Shown here one piece after another: positions 46,395 through 55,136 of a DNA stretch of 64,000 nucleotides. A model generated the notes under the pieces. The model did no database searches. It was not told the origin of the DNA and saw nothing but the letters and a program-made list of their open reading frames with translations. Source of the stretch: Muricomes intestini. Its GTDB lineage: Bacteria; Bacillota; Clostridia; Lachnospirales; Lachnospiraceae. The stretch spans positions 1 through 64,000 of the forward strand of contig NZ_SLZZ01000007.1 of assembly GCF_004346165.1 (NCBI RefSeq), in the 5' to 3' direction. Positions within the stretch are counted from its first letter, which is position 1. Every line of letters begins with the position of its first letter. The translations under genes and the position numbers were made by a program.

Positions 46395-48146
46395 ATGGCA
46401 TTTGACGGAATTACTGTGGCCTGTCTGGTCCACGAATTAAGAGAACAACTATTAGGGGGGAAAATTGCGAAGATTGCACAGCCTGAGACAGATGAACTGC
46501 TTCTCACTGTAAAATCTCCTGCAGGGCAAAAGAGACTCAGCATCTCTGCAAGTGCATCACTGCCCCTTATTTATCTTACTGAATACAATAAGCCGAGCCC
46601 TATGTCTGCCCCTAATTTCTGTATGCTTCTCCGCAAGCATATCAGCAACGGCCGAATTACAGACATATATCAGCCTGGTCTGGAACGTATCATTCACTTT
46701 ACCATTGAGCATCTGGACGAGTTGGGAGATGTCTGCCAAAAAGATCTGATTGTGGAAGTGATGGGTAAACACAGTAATATTATTTTCTGTAATACAGAAG
46801 GCCTGGTTATTGACAGTATTAAGCACGTATCCGCACAAATGAGCTCTGTCCGAGAGGTTCTGCCCGGCAGAGAATATTTTATCCCGGATACTTTGAACAA
46901 ATCTGACCCTCTGACTGTGAAAGAGCCGGAATTTATCGAAAAACTTATAGAAAAGCCGCTTCCCCTGTCAAAGGCCATTTATACAGCCTTCACGGGCATC
47001 AGCCCTGTTGTGGCGGAGGAAATCTGCTTTCTGTCCGGCATAGATTCTTCCATTACACCAAAAGAGCTTTCCGTAGATGTGCTGCGGCATTTATATAATC
47101 AGTCTGATCTTTTCTTTTCCGCTGTAAAAGAAGGGAGGTTTTCTCCTGCCATCTATTATGACGGCCAGAATCCAAAAGATTTCTCCGCATTGCCACTGAC
47201 CCATCTCTTAGGCTATACCCGAAAAGAGTTTCCGTCTATGTCTCAGGTTCTGGAGACTTATTATGCTTCGAAAAATGCACTCACCCGCATCCGGCAGAAG
47301 TCGGCAGATTTGCGTCAGGTTGTGCAGACTGCACTGGAGCGCAGCCGGAAAAAGCATGATCTACAGTTCAGACAGATTCGTGATACAGAAAACAGGGATA
47401 AATACAAGGTTTACGGGGAGCTCATTAACACTTACGGCTATCACCTGGAGGAAGGGGCAAAAAAACTGGAGGCCCTGAACTATTACAATAATGAAATGAT
47501 TTCTGTTCCTCTGGACTCTGCAAAAACTCCCCAGGAGAATGCCCAGCGTTACTTCGATAAATATAATAAGCAAAAGCGTACCTATGAAGCACTCTCCAAA
47601 TTTATTCAGGAGACAAAAGATGACATTACTTATCTGGAATCTATCAGTGCCTCTCTGGATATTGCCATGACCGAAGATGATCTGGCTGAAATTAAGGAGG
47701 AACTCATCACCTCCGGTTACATACGCAGAAAGCTTACTAAGAAAAAAGTACGTATAAAAAATAAGCCGCTTCATTATATTTCCAATGACGGTTACCATAT
47801 ATATGTGGGGAAAAATAATCTTCAAAATGATGAGCTTACATTCCACTTTGCCGTGGGGAGCGACTGGTGGTTCCATGCCAAAGGCACGCCCGGCTCCCAT
47901 GTTATTGTCAAAACAGGGGGGGATACTCTGCCAGACCGTACTTTTGAAGAGGCCGGCCGTCTCGCTGCCTACTATTCCAAAGCCCGGGGCGGAGAAAAGG
48001 TAGAAATCGACTATGTGGAAAAAAAGCATGTGAAAAAGCCCAAGGGTGGAAAACCCGGATTTGTTGTCTACTATACAAATTATTCTCTGGTGATAGACAG
48101 TGACATCTCTCAGATTCAGGAGGTAAAGTCAAATACCTCGCAGTAA
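46395..48146 (+). CDS. rqcH: Rqc2/RqcH homolog (NFACT family ribosome quality control factor)
   Basis: Recruits Ala-tRNA to obstructed 50S subunits and adds C-terminal alanine tails. 583 residues: NFACT-N (MAFDGITVACLVHELREQL; LPLIYLTEYNKPSPMSAPNFC then MLLRKH), helix-hairpin-helix near 195-215, long coiled coil (about 275-430) and NFACT-R (GSDWWFHAKGTPGSHVIV). Start at 46395 from GGAGG; the upstream ATG overlaps it. The last residues (NTSQ) and stop lie in a sequence resembling the left end of the 128-bp repeat. Older name: fibronectin-binding protein FbpA. Confidence 0.95.
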   Translation: MAFDGITVACLVHELREQLLGGKIAKIAQPETDELLLTVKSPAGQKRLSISASASLPLIYLTEYNKPSPMSAPNFCMLLRKHISNGRITDIYQPGLERIIHFTIEHLDELGDVCQKDLIVEVMGKHSNIIFCNTEGLVIDSIKHVSAQMSSVREVLPGREYFIPDTLNKSDPLTVKEPEFIEKLIEKPLPLSKAIYTAFTGISPVVAEEICFLSGIDSSITPKELSVDVLRHLYNQSDLFFSAVKEGRFSPAIYYDGQNPKDFSALPLTHLLGYTRKEFPSMSQVLETYYASKNALTRIRQKSADLRQVVQTALERSRKKHDLQFRQIRDTENRDKYKVYGELINTYGYHLEEGAKKLEALNYYNNEMISVPLDSAKTPQENAQRYFDKYNKQKRTYEALSKFIQETKDDITYLESISASLDIAMTEDDLAEIKEELITSGYIRRKLTKKKVRIKNKPLHYISNDGYHIYVGKNNLQNDELTFHFAVGSDWWFHAKGTPGSHVIVKTGGDTLPDRTFEEAGRLAAYYSKARGGEKVEIDYVEKKHVKKPKGGKPGFVVYYTNYSLVIDSDISQIQEVKSNTSQ

Positions 48147-49005
48147 GCTGCGGGAGCAGGCCATTACTTTCATCGGCTCCCGTGTTGTCAGGGAGCCTTT
48201 GCCGTTTTTTTATATCCGCAGGCACTTCAATTTTCTGTGCCTGATTAAACCCAGTATACTCCAATTTAATCATAAAATTATTTACATTTGTACTCTTATC
48301 ATTCTGATCATATAAATCATTCATAACATCTGTCATATCTATCATAATCCTAGCCGGAAGCAGCTTTTCTTTATATATGTCTATCGTAATGGGTACCCTC
48401 AATTTTGCAATTGTATCTTTCCCGGGAATATCAACCAGTCCGAAGGCACCCACCATATCCAGTCCCATAAACTGCAGAAGTTCCTTTCCTGTTACATCCC
48501 CGTACATTTCATAGCATTCTTTTTTTCCTACCTGAACCGGTTCCTCTGCGATTCTGAAAGCCTTGAGAGCTTTTCCTGACTCCTGAAACAGGCTCCCATT
48601 CAGAGCATTGGTCTTTGGGTTTTTTGATATCTCCCTGCTCCATTGTCCGTACATACTACTGTAGGTGACAAATTCTTTGCCTTCTGTTACCTGATATATT
48701 TCTATATCACTTCCAACCTCTGCTCCACGCATATTCACCTGAGCAGTTCCCTTTGCATGTCCTGCCATGGGCTTCGTTGTATTTTCCATATCCATATCCA
48801 TGGTAATCTTGGTGGTTTCCAGAACATCCTCCAATTCAATATCCATATTCAGGGAGTTGGAAACAGTCTTCACCTTTGCCAGGTTGTCTGTCACTTTTAT
48901 CATAAGTCTTTCAGGTGTCATTTTACGGGTGCATCCCGCAGCACTGTTTATGCAGCATACACAGATCAGCAAAGTGCAGATCGTCTTTTTAATATACATT
49001 TTCAT
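47908..49005 (-). CDS. DUF6612-like lipoprotein, 3' end overlapping rqcH
   Basis: 365-residue frame. The first 25 residues are a lipoprotein signal ending SAAGC (lipobox weak at -3). Residues 26-265 look like a LolA/DUF6612-type protein with many paired Asp/Met/Thr strands. From about 270 (KKRQRLPDNTGADESNGLL) the sequence is Pro/Arg/His/Phe-rich, reads back through the rqcH terminator and 239 bp of antisense rqcH, and looks non-native. A stop was probably lost. Real gene, doubtful C-terminus. Downstream partner of the DUF815 gene. Confidence 0.75.
   Translation of the reverse strand: MKMYIKKTICTLLICVCCINSAAGCTRKMTPERLMIKVTDNLAKVKTVSNSLNMDIELEDVLETTKITMDMDMENTTKPMAGHAKGTAQVNMRGAEVGSDIEIYQVTEGKEFVTYSSMYGQWSREISKNPKTNALNGSLFQESGKALKAFRIAEEPVQVGKKECYEMYGDVTGKELLQFMGLDMVGAFGLVDIPGKDTIAKLRVPITIDIYKEKLLPARIMIDMTDVMNDLYDQNDKSTNVNNFMIKLEYTGFNQAQKIEVPADIKKRQRLPDNTGADESNGLLPQLTARYLTLPPESERCHCLSPENNLYSRQQIRVFHPWAFSHAFFPHSRFLPFLRPGLWNSRQRDGRPLQKYGLAEYPPLF
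48175..48211 (+). terminator. Terminator of rqcH
   Basis: GGCTCCC (48175-48181) with GGGAGCC (48191-48197) and a TTTGCCGTTTTTTT tail. It lies inside the 3' part of the opposing lipoprotein frame. Confidence 0.85.
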
Positions 49006-49008
49006 AAA

Positions 49009-50304
49009 TCAGCCTTTCTGACCCAGCAGATAATCCACAAACTGCTGTGCCGTCCTGCCTGTCATTCCTCCGTGGGTCAACTCCCACCTATTTGCCTGCA
49101 TAAGGAGTTCCTCCTCAGGCATTTCTATTGCATTCTGCCTTGCCAGTTCCTTTACTATCTGGTGAAATTCTTTTTTATCCGGCGAGCCAAAGTAAATGGT
49201 TACACCAAACCTAGCAACGAGAGACAATTTTTCCTGAACCGTATCGTTAGTATGCAGTTCTTCATCCCTGTCCGCTTTATCTTTAAATGTCTCACGTACA
49301 AGGTGGCGGCGGTTGGATGTGGCATAAATAAGAACGTTATCCGGTTTTTTCTCCAGTCCGCCCTCTATCACGGCCTTCAGATATTTGTACTCAATCTCAA
49401 ATTCCTCAAAAGATAAGTCATCCATATAAATAATGAATTTATAATTTCTGCTCTTAATCTGGGCAATCACATCATTCAAATCCCGGAACTGATGCTTGTA
49501 AACCTCTATCATACGCAGTCCTTTGTCGTAATACTGATTCAGAATTGCTTTAATGGAGGAGGACTTTCCCGTCCCTGCATCTCCGTACAAAAGACAATTG
49601 TTTGCCCTTCTGCCTTCCACAAAGGCCTTTGTATTATCAATTAACTTTTTCTTTGCAAGCTCATATCCTACCAAATCATCCAGGTGTACATGGGCGATAT
49701 TCGTGATGGGGACAATCTCAGTTTCTTCTCCCTCCGGATGCTCCACCCTGAATGCTTTGTGGAGTCCAAGCTTTCCCACCCCAAATTCCCGGTAGAACTG
49801 TGTCAGGATATCTTTAAATGCAGCCACGTCAGAAGCTTTCCCCAAAGCCTTTGCCAGATAACAGATTCTGTCACGTATACGCTTATTAAATACTTTGCTC
49901 CCCTCATTTATATTTCTATATTTTTCCAATATAGAGAAAGAATCTGTTTTCAGTTTCTTCTCCATATTTTCAAAATCATAATCAAACAATTCTTTAAACA
50001 CTGCAAAATCACGAAGGGCAATTTCATTGATGCTGCCTTCCACCGGTCCTACAATTTCACAGGAGGTGCTGTATGCATTTTCATCACTGGCCAAAAGAAA
50101 CGTCAGGTAAACGTGCCATAAATTCCCCTCAAACCCATGACTTACAGATAATTCAAGAAGGGTATTTATACAGTCAAAAAACAACGCTCTCAAGTCTTCC
50201 CTATTATAATATTCATTGTCATAGTTTTCCATCAGAAACGTCATATCATGAAGGATACTTCCATATTCCATGTTTTTATACAACATTAATTCATTCGTAC
50301 GCAT
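49009..50304 (-). CDS. DUF815 family AAA-type ATPase
   Basis: 431 residues. N-terminal 175 residues are family-specific; then LDDLVGYELAKKKLIDNTKAF, Walker A LLYGDAGTGKSSS, Walker B FIIYMDDLSFE, sensor IYATSNRRHLVRE and arginine-rich DRDEELHTNDTVQEKLSL. The family is distantly related to DnaA/DnaC-like AAA proteins; its biological role is unknown. The lipoprotein gene follows three bases downstream, so the two are probably translated from one mRNA. Confidence 0.9.
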   Translation of the reverse strand: MRTNELMLYKNMEYGSILHDMTFLMENYDNEYYNREDLRALFFDCINTLLELSVSHGFEGNLWHVYLTFLLASDENAYSTSCEIVGPVEGSINEIALRDFAVFKELFDYDFENMEKKLKTDSFSILEKYRNINEGSKVFNKRIRDRICYLAKALGKASDVAAFKDILTQFYREFGVGKLGLHKAFRVEHPEGEETEIVPITNIAHVHLDDLVGYELAKKKLIDNTKAFVEGRRANNCLLYGDAGTGKSSSIKAILNQYYDKGLRMIEVYKHQFRDLNDVIAQIKSRNYKFIIYMDDLSFEEFEIEYKYLKAVIEGGLEKKPDNVLIYATSNRRHLVRETFKDKADRDEELHTNDTVQEKLSLVARFGVTIYFGSPDKKEFHQIVKELARQNAIEMPEEELLMQANRWELTHGGMTGRTAQQFVDYLLGQKG

Positions 50305-50339
50305 ATCTTTCCTCTTCTTCAGTGTGCCGGAGCACTTAT

Positions 50340-51470
50340 TTAATAATTTCCCAGTATCTTTAAATTCATTGCTTCTTCCCGCAGGCCGCGGATTGCATTT
50401 TTTACTGCTGCATCTGCCATGTTCCCTTCAAAATCTGCAAAGAATCGATATTCCCAACTTTTTCCTTCCACAGGGCGGGATTCAATCTTACTCAGATTCA
50501 AATCATTGTATATAAAATGAGACAGGATATGATACAAGGAACCACTTTCATGCGGCACCTCAAAACAAATACTGATCTTGGAGGCATCCTTAAGAAAAAT
50601 TTTCTGATTCGACACTACGATAAATCTGGTAGAATTATTTGGCTCATTATTAATGTTATCCTGCAGGATAGTCAGACCGTGCAGTTTGGCCGCGTATGCA
50701 CTGCATACAGCTGCCTGAGACTTATCTCTATCCTCCAAAACCTTTCTTGCCGCAAGAGCTGTGTTTACCACGCTGATTTGCTGCCAGCTGCTGTGTTCAT
50801 CCAGAAAACGTGAGGTCTGCATCAGGGCCTCAGCCTTAGAGTACACTTTTCGGATATCCTCCTGCTTTGTCCCCGGCAGCCCGGCAAGTGTATGGGTGAC
50901 AGGAATAATTGTTTCGCCCACAATATAATTTTCAAACTCCACAAGAAGATCATATACCTCATTTACAGCTCCTGCAGAAGAATTTTCAATTGGAAGTACC
51001 GCATAATCTGCAGAGCCCTCCTCAATAGCTTCCATTGCGTCCCGGAAAGTCCTTACGTGAAAACTATTGCAGTTGTCCCCAAAATAGTGCTGCATAGCCG
51101 CCTGAGAGTAGGCGCCTTCCACTCCCTGGAATACGACTCTTGCCTTCTGCTTGTCCAGTGAAGCCACCTCAATAAATGGCAGCCGTCCCAGCGCTCCCGC
51201 TTCCACAAGAAGACGGTACTGTAATTTCCGGCTCATGGACATCAGCTGCTCATACAGCTCCTGGATTCCCTTTTTATTAAAGTCTCCGGACACTTTAGAT
51301 GCCACATCTAAAAGCTTGTCCCTCTCTCTTTGGCGGTCAAATATTTTACTGCCCGTTTTGACCTTCAGCTCGCCGACTTTCCCGCAAACCTTCATTCTAT
51401 TTTTATATAATTCTACAATCTGCCCATCTATCTCATCCAGCTGCAGCCTGAGCTCTTCTAATGTAGCCAT
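50340..51470 (-). CDS. pheA: Bifunctional chorismate mutase/prephenate dehydratase (P-protein)
   Basis: Two steps from chorismate to phenylpyruvate. 376 residues: AroQ chorismate mutase (1-85, LRLQLDEIDGQIVELYKNR), prephenate dehydratase (about 110-290, FQGVEGAYSQAAMQHYFG; PIENSSAGAVNEVYDLL; NNSTRFIVVS) and an ACT domain with ESRP for phenylalanine feedback. No leader peptide or T-box is visible. A 26-bp leader repeat shared with parC spans its ribosome binding site. Confidence 0.96.
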   Translation of the reverse strand: MATLEELRLQLDEIDGQIVELYKNRMKVCGKVGELKVKTGSKIFDRQRERDKLLDVASKVSGDFNKKGIQELYEQLMSMSRKLQYRLLVEAGALGRLPFIEVASLDKQKARVVFQGVEGAYSQAAMQHYFGDNCNSFHVRTFRDAMEAIEEGSADYAVLPIENSSAGAVNEVYDLLVEFENYIVGETIIPVTHTLAGLPGTKQEDIRKVYSKAEALMQTSRFLDEHSSWQQISVVNTALAARKVLEDRDKSQAAVCSAYAAKLHGLTILQDNINNEPNNSTRFIVVSNQKIFLKDASKISICFEVPHESGSLYHILSHFIYNDLNLSKIESRPVEGKSWEYRFFADFEGNMADAAVKNAIRGLREEAMNLKILGNY

Positions 51471-51477
51471 TTAAAAT

Positions 51478-51503
51478 TCTCCTTTCAAAGCCGAATGGCC
51501 ATA
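51478..51503 (-). repeat. 26-bp leader repeat before pheA
   Basis: Copy of 26226-26251 with one substitution; includes the AAAGGAG site of pheA and the GGCCATTCGGC half-hairpin. Confidence 0.75.
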
Positions 51504-51648
51504 TGAAGTTTATTATAATACATTTACCTATATAATCCAAATATTTTTTGAACATGCAGCTTTAAAACTTTGCCCTGGTTGTGAAAATATCTATTTTTTG
51601 CTGGAAATATTATGTATAAATTTTCCCTTTTCAAACCATACTTCTGAT

Positions 51649-52026
51649 ATGAAAAAGAAATTTATGTTATGTGGCACCCTCGGGTGGTGTATGGAAATTA
51701 TATTTACAGCGCTTCATTCATTCAAAAAAAAGGAATATACCCTAGTGGGACGCACCTCAATCTGGATGTTTCCGATCTATGGCGCAGCATGCCTTCTCAC
51801 ACCTCTGTGCCGCCAGCTGAAAGGGAAAAACACTGCTCTTCGGGGTGGTGTCTATACATGCTGCATTTTTCTCGGTGAATTTATCTCCGGCAGTATTCTA
51901 CAAAAGCACCATGTCTGTCCCTGGGATTACAGTAAGGCCAAATACAATGTAAAGGGGGTTGTAAGATTTGACTATGCCCCTCTCTGGTTTGGAGCAGGAC
52001 TTCTTTTTGAAAAAATCCTGCGTTGA
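51649..52026 (+). CDS. Putative ABC-transporter permease-like membrane protein (PF06541 type)
   Basis: 125 residues with three to four helices. LGWCMEIIFTALHSF and SIWMFPIYGAACLLTPL fit the 'putative ABC transporter permease' (CmpB-like) family, and CPWDYSKAKYNVKGVVRFDYAPLWF is split here as CPWDYSKAKYNV and RFDYAPLWFGAGL, its usual C-terminal block. Start at 51649 (MKKKFMLCG) by family match; ribosome binding site unclear. No ATPase partner nearby. Function unknown. Confidence 0.75.
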   Translation: MKKKFMLCGTLGWCMEIIFTALHSFKKKEYTLVGRTSIWMFPIYGAACLLTPLCRQLKGKNTALRGGVYTCCIFLGEFISGSILQKHHVCPWDYSKAKYNVKGVVRFDYAPLWFGAGLLFEKILR

Positions 52027-52057
52027 ACTGTTATGATTTTTTATATTTAAATTTTTG

Positions 52058-52086
52058 TTGAAAATGACTTTGTTTTAGTATATGAT
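52058..52086 (+). promoter_or_regulatory. Promoter of the pyrBI transcript
   Basis: TTGAAA (52058-52063), 17-bp spacer, TATGAT (52081-52086). The leader carries the truncated nitroreductase frame before pyrB. Confidence 0.65.
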
Positions 52087-52120
52087 AAGTAGAAAAGAAT
52101 TTTTAATAGGAGGTATATAA

Positions 52121-52348
52121 ATGAACATTTTCAGATGTATCAAAGACCGAAGAAGCATTCACAGATACTCGCCAGATTCTATTAACCATTCTATTATTGA
52201 TTCTATTGCTTCTGCAGCATCCTATTCTCCTTCTCGGGAAAACACCTTGATTACCCATTATATTACAATTGAAAATTCTTTTATTTGCAGGGAGATTATG
52301 AAAGATTTCTGCAATACTGATGAAATAAAATATGCATTAGTCATATAA
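52121..52348 (+). pseudogene. Truncated nitroreductase N-terminus ahead of pyrB
   Basis: 75-residue frame with a good AGGAGG site. IKDRRSIHRYSPDSINHSI and ASYSPSRENTLITHYITIEN match the first 60 residues of nitroreductases. The remaining 100 or more residues are missing; it ends [15 protein letters not shown], 11 bp before pyrB. Either a decayed gene or a retained short leader peptide in front of pyrBI. Confidence 0.6.
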
Positions 52349-52359
52349 GGAGGTTATTT

Positions 52360-53280
52360 ATGAGACATTTGATGAGTCCTCTTGATTTTTCTGTTGAGGA
52401 ACTGGACAAACTTTTAAATCTGGCACAGGATATTGAGGCAAATCCCGCCAAATATACCCATGCCTGCGATGGCAAAAAACTTGCCACTTTATTTTATGAA
52501 CCGAGTACACGTACAAGACTCAGCCACGAGGCAGCTATGCTGAATTTGGGGGGCAGTGTCATGGGATTTTCCTCCGCCGATTCAAGTTCCGCCGCAAAAG
52601 GAGAAAGTGTATCGGATACAATCCGTACAGTTTCCTGTTATGCAGACATCTGCGCTATGCGTCATCCAAAAGAGGGTGCTCCTATGGTTGCCTGCCAGCA
52701 CTCTTCTATTCCGGTCATCAACGCCGGGGACGGCGGGCACCAGCACCCCACACAGACATTGACAGACCTGCTGACAATCTTAAACGTAAAGGGACGGATG
52801 AATAATATGACCATCGGTCTGTGCGGAGATCTAAAGTTCGGACGCACCGTGCACTCCCTGATTCACGCTCTTGTACGATATGAAGGAATCCGTTTTCTCC
52901 TGATTTCACCAGAAGAATTAAGGCTGCCCGACTACATACGAAATGATGTACTAAAGAAAAATAATATTCCTTATGAAGAAGTCGTACGTCTGGAAGATGC
53001 AATGCCAAAACTTGATATTTTATACATGACACGGGTACAAAAAGAGCGCTTCTTCAACGAAGAGGATTATGTGCGCATGAAAGACTTTTATATTCTGGAT
53101 AAACAGAAAATGAAGCTGGCACCTAAAGACATGTATGTACTTCATCCTCTACCCAGAGTAAATGAAATATCCGTTGAAGTGGACGATGACCCAAGAGCCG
53201 CATATTTTAAACAAGTACAGTACGGAGTCTATGTGCGGATGGCACTCATCCTCACCCTGTTGGACATACACGTAGATTAA
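52360..53280 (+). CDS. pyrB: Aspartate carbamoyltransferase catalytic subunit
   Basis: Joins carbamoyl phosphate and aspartate, the first committed step of pyrimidine synthesis. 306 residues. Carbamoyl-phosphate site [17 protein letters not shown], lysine loop [23 protein letters not shown] and HPLPRVNEI are intact. AGGAGG before the ATG. With pyrI it forms the E. coli-type class B holoenzyme. Confidence 0.97.
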   Translation: MRHLMSPLDFSVEELDKLLNLAQDIEANPAKYTHACDGKKLATLFYEPSTRTRLSHEAAMLNLGGSVMGFSSADSSSAAKGESVSDTIRTVSCYADICAMRHPKEGAPMVACQHSSIPVINAGDGGHQHPTQTLTDLLTILNVKGRMNNMTIGLCGDLKFGRTVHSLIHALVRYEGIRFLLISPEELRLPDYIRNDVLKKNNIPYEEVVRLEDAMPKLDILYMTRVQKERFFNEEDYVRMKDFYILDKQKMKLAPKDMYVLHPLPRVNEISVEVDDDPRAAYFKQVQYGVYVRMALILTLLDIHVD

Positions 53281-53324
53281 GCAACTCATTTAACATATAT
53301 TAGTTCTAAGAAAGAAGGAAAATC

Positions 53325-53759
53325 ATGGTAAATCATACGTTGAATGTTGGCCGTATCTCAGAAGGTTTCGTGTTGGATCACATCCAAGCCGGTAAGAGTA
53401 TGGAAATTTATAAATACTTACACCTTGACAAACTGGACTGCTGCGTTGCCATCATAAAAAACGCTAAAAGCAGCAAAATGGGGAAAAAAGATATATTGAA
53501 AATAGAATGCCCTATAGATATCATAAATTTAGACATTCTCGGCTTCATTGACCACAACATCACAGTCAACATCATCCAGGATGAAGAAGTTGTAGAAAAG
53601 AAACGTCTGACCCTTCCAAAGAAAATCAAAAATGTCATCCGCTGCAAAAATCCAAGATGCATCACCTCCATCGAGCAAGGCCTTGATCAAATATTCGTAC
53701 TAACCGACGAAAAAAACGAAACCTACCGCTGCAAATACTGCGAAGAAAAATATTCATAA
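53325..53759 (+). CDS. pyrI: Aspartate carbamoyltransferase regulatory subunit
   Basis: Allosteric subunit binding ATP/CTP. 144 residues; N-terminal nucleotide domain (NVGRISEGFVLDHIQAGK) and a zinc domain with Cys107, Cys112, Cys136 and Cys139 (CKNPRC and CKYC). Starts 44 bp after pyrB. Its stop codon adjoins an AAAAGGG hairpin that may terminate the transcript. Confidence 0.96.
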   Translation: MVNHTLNVGRISEGFVLDHIQAGKSMEIYKYLHLDKLDCCVAIIKNAKSSKMGKKDILKIECPIDIINLDILGFIDHNITVNIIQDEEVVEKKRLTLPKKIKNVIRCKNPRCITSIEQGLDQIFVLTDEKNETYRCKYCEEKYS

Positions 53760-53801
53760 AAGGGGTCTGACCCTTTTGCACTCCGTTTTCAGAATATTCT
53801 G
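53758..53801. repeat. AAAGGGG hairpin plus 21-bp conserved tail, copy 1
   Basis: AAAAGGG-GTCTGA-CCCTTTT hairpin (53758-53777) followed by a 21-bp tail starting CTCCGTTTTC (53781-53801). The tail is identical at 57315-57335, where it follows a sister hairpin. It abuts the pyrI stop and could terminate pyrBI. Confidence 0.7.
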
Positions 53802-53816
53802 CCAACTAAGGAGAGC

Positions 53817-53877
53817 AGAAGTCCCCACGATTAGCCTGTGCAAGCTTGCTTGCTAAGGGCTAATCGTGGGGACTTCT
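53817..53877. repeat. Long hairpin with perfect 20-bp arms
   Basis: AGAAGTCCCCACGATTAGCC (53817-53836) and its exact complement (53858-53877), separated by 21 nt. The flanks GGAGAGCA/TTGCTCTCC (53809 and 53925) extend the symmetry with a 50-nt interruption. It lies between the convergent pyrI and aroF genes. Confidence 0.8.
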
Positions 53878-53982
53878 ATTCGGCGAGGCCGCCGAAGCGA
53901 GATGAAGCAAAGCGGAATCGAGCTTGCTCTCCTGGACACACCCATATTTTACCTCATACTCCGCCAGATTCCACATAGCATG

Positions 53983-55014
53983 CTAACAATTTTCCGCTAT
54001 TTTATAAATCAACTGCTCCGTATCCTCCCAGCCCAGGCAAGGGTCAGTAATTGATTTTCCATATATCATATTACTGCCGATGCCCTGGCATCCCTCAACC
54101 AGGTAGCTTTCTATCATAACCCCTTTAATCAGCCTTTTCAACTCTGGATTGTAATTGCGGCTGTGCAGTACTTCACTGACAATACGTATCTGCTCCTTAT
54201 ACTGTTTATTTGAATTGGAATGGTTGGCATCTATCAGTGCCGCCGGATTCTTTAAATCTCTCTTGTTATACATATCTAGAAGTCTCACCAAATCTTCGTA
54301 ATGATAATTTGGTATGCATGTACCGTATTTATCTACACCACCCCTTAAGATAACATGTGCAAACTCATTTCCGTCGGTTGTTACATCGCGGCCACGGTAA
54401 ATAAATGTGTGGGGACTCTGTGCAGCTACTACGGAATTGAGCATCACAGAAAAGTCTCCGCTGGTAGGGTTCTTCATTCCCACCGGAATATCCATTCCAC
54501 TGGCTGTCAGCCGATGCTGCTGATTCTCCACAGACCGGGCTCCAACTGCTTCATAAGACAAAAGGTCATCCAGGTAACTTCTGTTTTCCGGGTACAGCAT
54601 CTCATCGGCTGTTGTCATGCCCCCTTCTTTAATAGCGCGGATATGCATTTTTCGAATGGCAATGAGCCCGGCCAGAAGGTCCGGCGCCTGATCCGGATCC
54701 GGCTGGTGAAGCATTCCTTTGTACCCTTCTCCTGTTGTCCGGGGTTTGTTTGTGTAAATTCTGGGAATAATCATCAGTTTATCTGAAACCTTATCATTCA
54801 CCACTGCCAGCTTACTTACATATTCACACACTGCATCTTCATTATCTGCTGAGCAGGGACCAACTAGAACGATGAACTTATCTGATTTATCTGTAAATAT
54901 ATTCTGAATCTCCGCATCTCTTTTTCTTTTTAACTCCTTAATACTGTCAGACAGAGGATACTCTGCCTTCAAATCTGCCGCATGGGGCAGCCTTGCATTT
55001 ATTCGCATTCCCAT
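53983..55014 (-). CDS. 3-deoxy-7-phosphoheptulonate synthase (DAHP synthase, AroFGH type)
   Basis: First step of aromatic amino acid synthesis. 343 residues, class I-alpha: FIVLVGPCSADNEDAV, PRIYTNKPRTTGEGYKGM, GARSVENQQHRLTASGMD, GMKNPTSGDF and DANHSNSNKQ. Phe, Tyr or Trp sensitivity cannot be assigned, so no aroF/G/H letter is given. It is oriented away from pheA, with rnpB upstream. Confidence 0.95.
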   Translation of the reverse strand: MGMRINARLPHAADLKAEYPLSDSIKELKRKRDAEIQNIFTDKSDKFIVLVGPCSADNEDAVCEYVSKLAVVNDKVSDKLMIIPRIYTNKPRTTGEGYKGMLHQPDPDQAPDLLAGLIAIRKMHIRAIKEGGMTTADEMLYPENRSYLDDLLSYEAVGARSVENQQHRLTASGMDIPVGMKNPTSGDFSVMLNSVVAAQSPHTFIYRGRDVTTDGNEFAHVILRGGVDKYGTCIPNYHYEDLVRLLDMYNKRDLKNPAALIDANHSNSNKQYKEQIRIVSEVLHSRNYNPELKRLIKGVMIESYLVEGCQGIGSNMIYGKSITDPCLGWEDTEQLIYKIAENC

Positions 55015-55046
55015 GACATTTTCTTCCTTTCTATTGATATTTTTCT

Positions 55047-55079
55047 ATAAAAAATGGTGCCTGCAAAAACGGGCACCAT
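55047..55079 (-). terminator. Terminator of rnpB
   Basis: GGTGCC/GGCACC stem with a U-rich loop, followed by ATTTTTTATAG on the minus strand. Confidence 0.85.
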
Positions 55080-55136
55080 CACTGTTTTCTTATCCCTATT
55101 TGACGCGGTTTTTGCGTACATACTCATAATCTATAT

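Noticed and set aside
48643-49416. 257-codon plus-strand frame
   Set aside because: Antisense to the lipoprotein and DUF815 genes; His/Phe/Cys-rich shadow with no recognisable domain.
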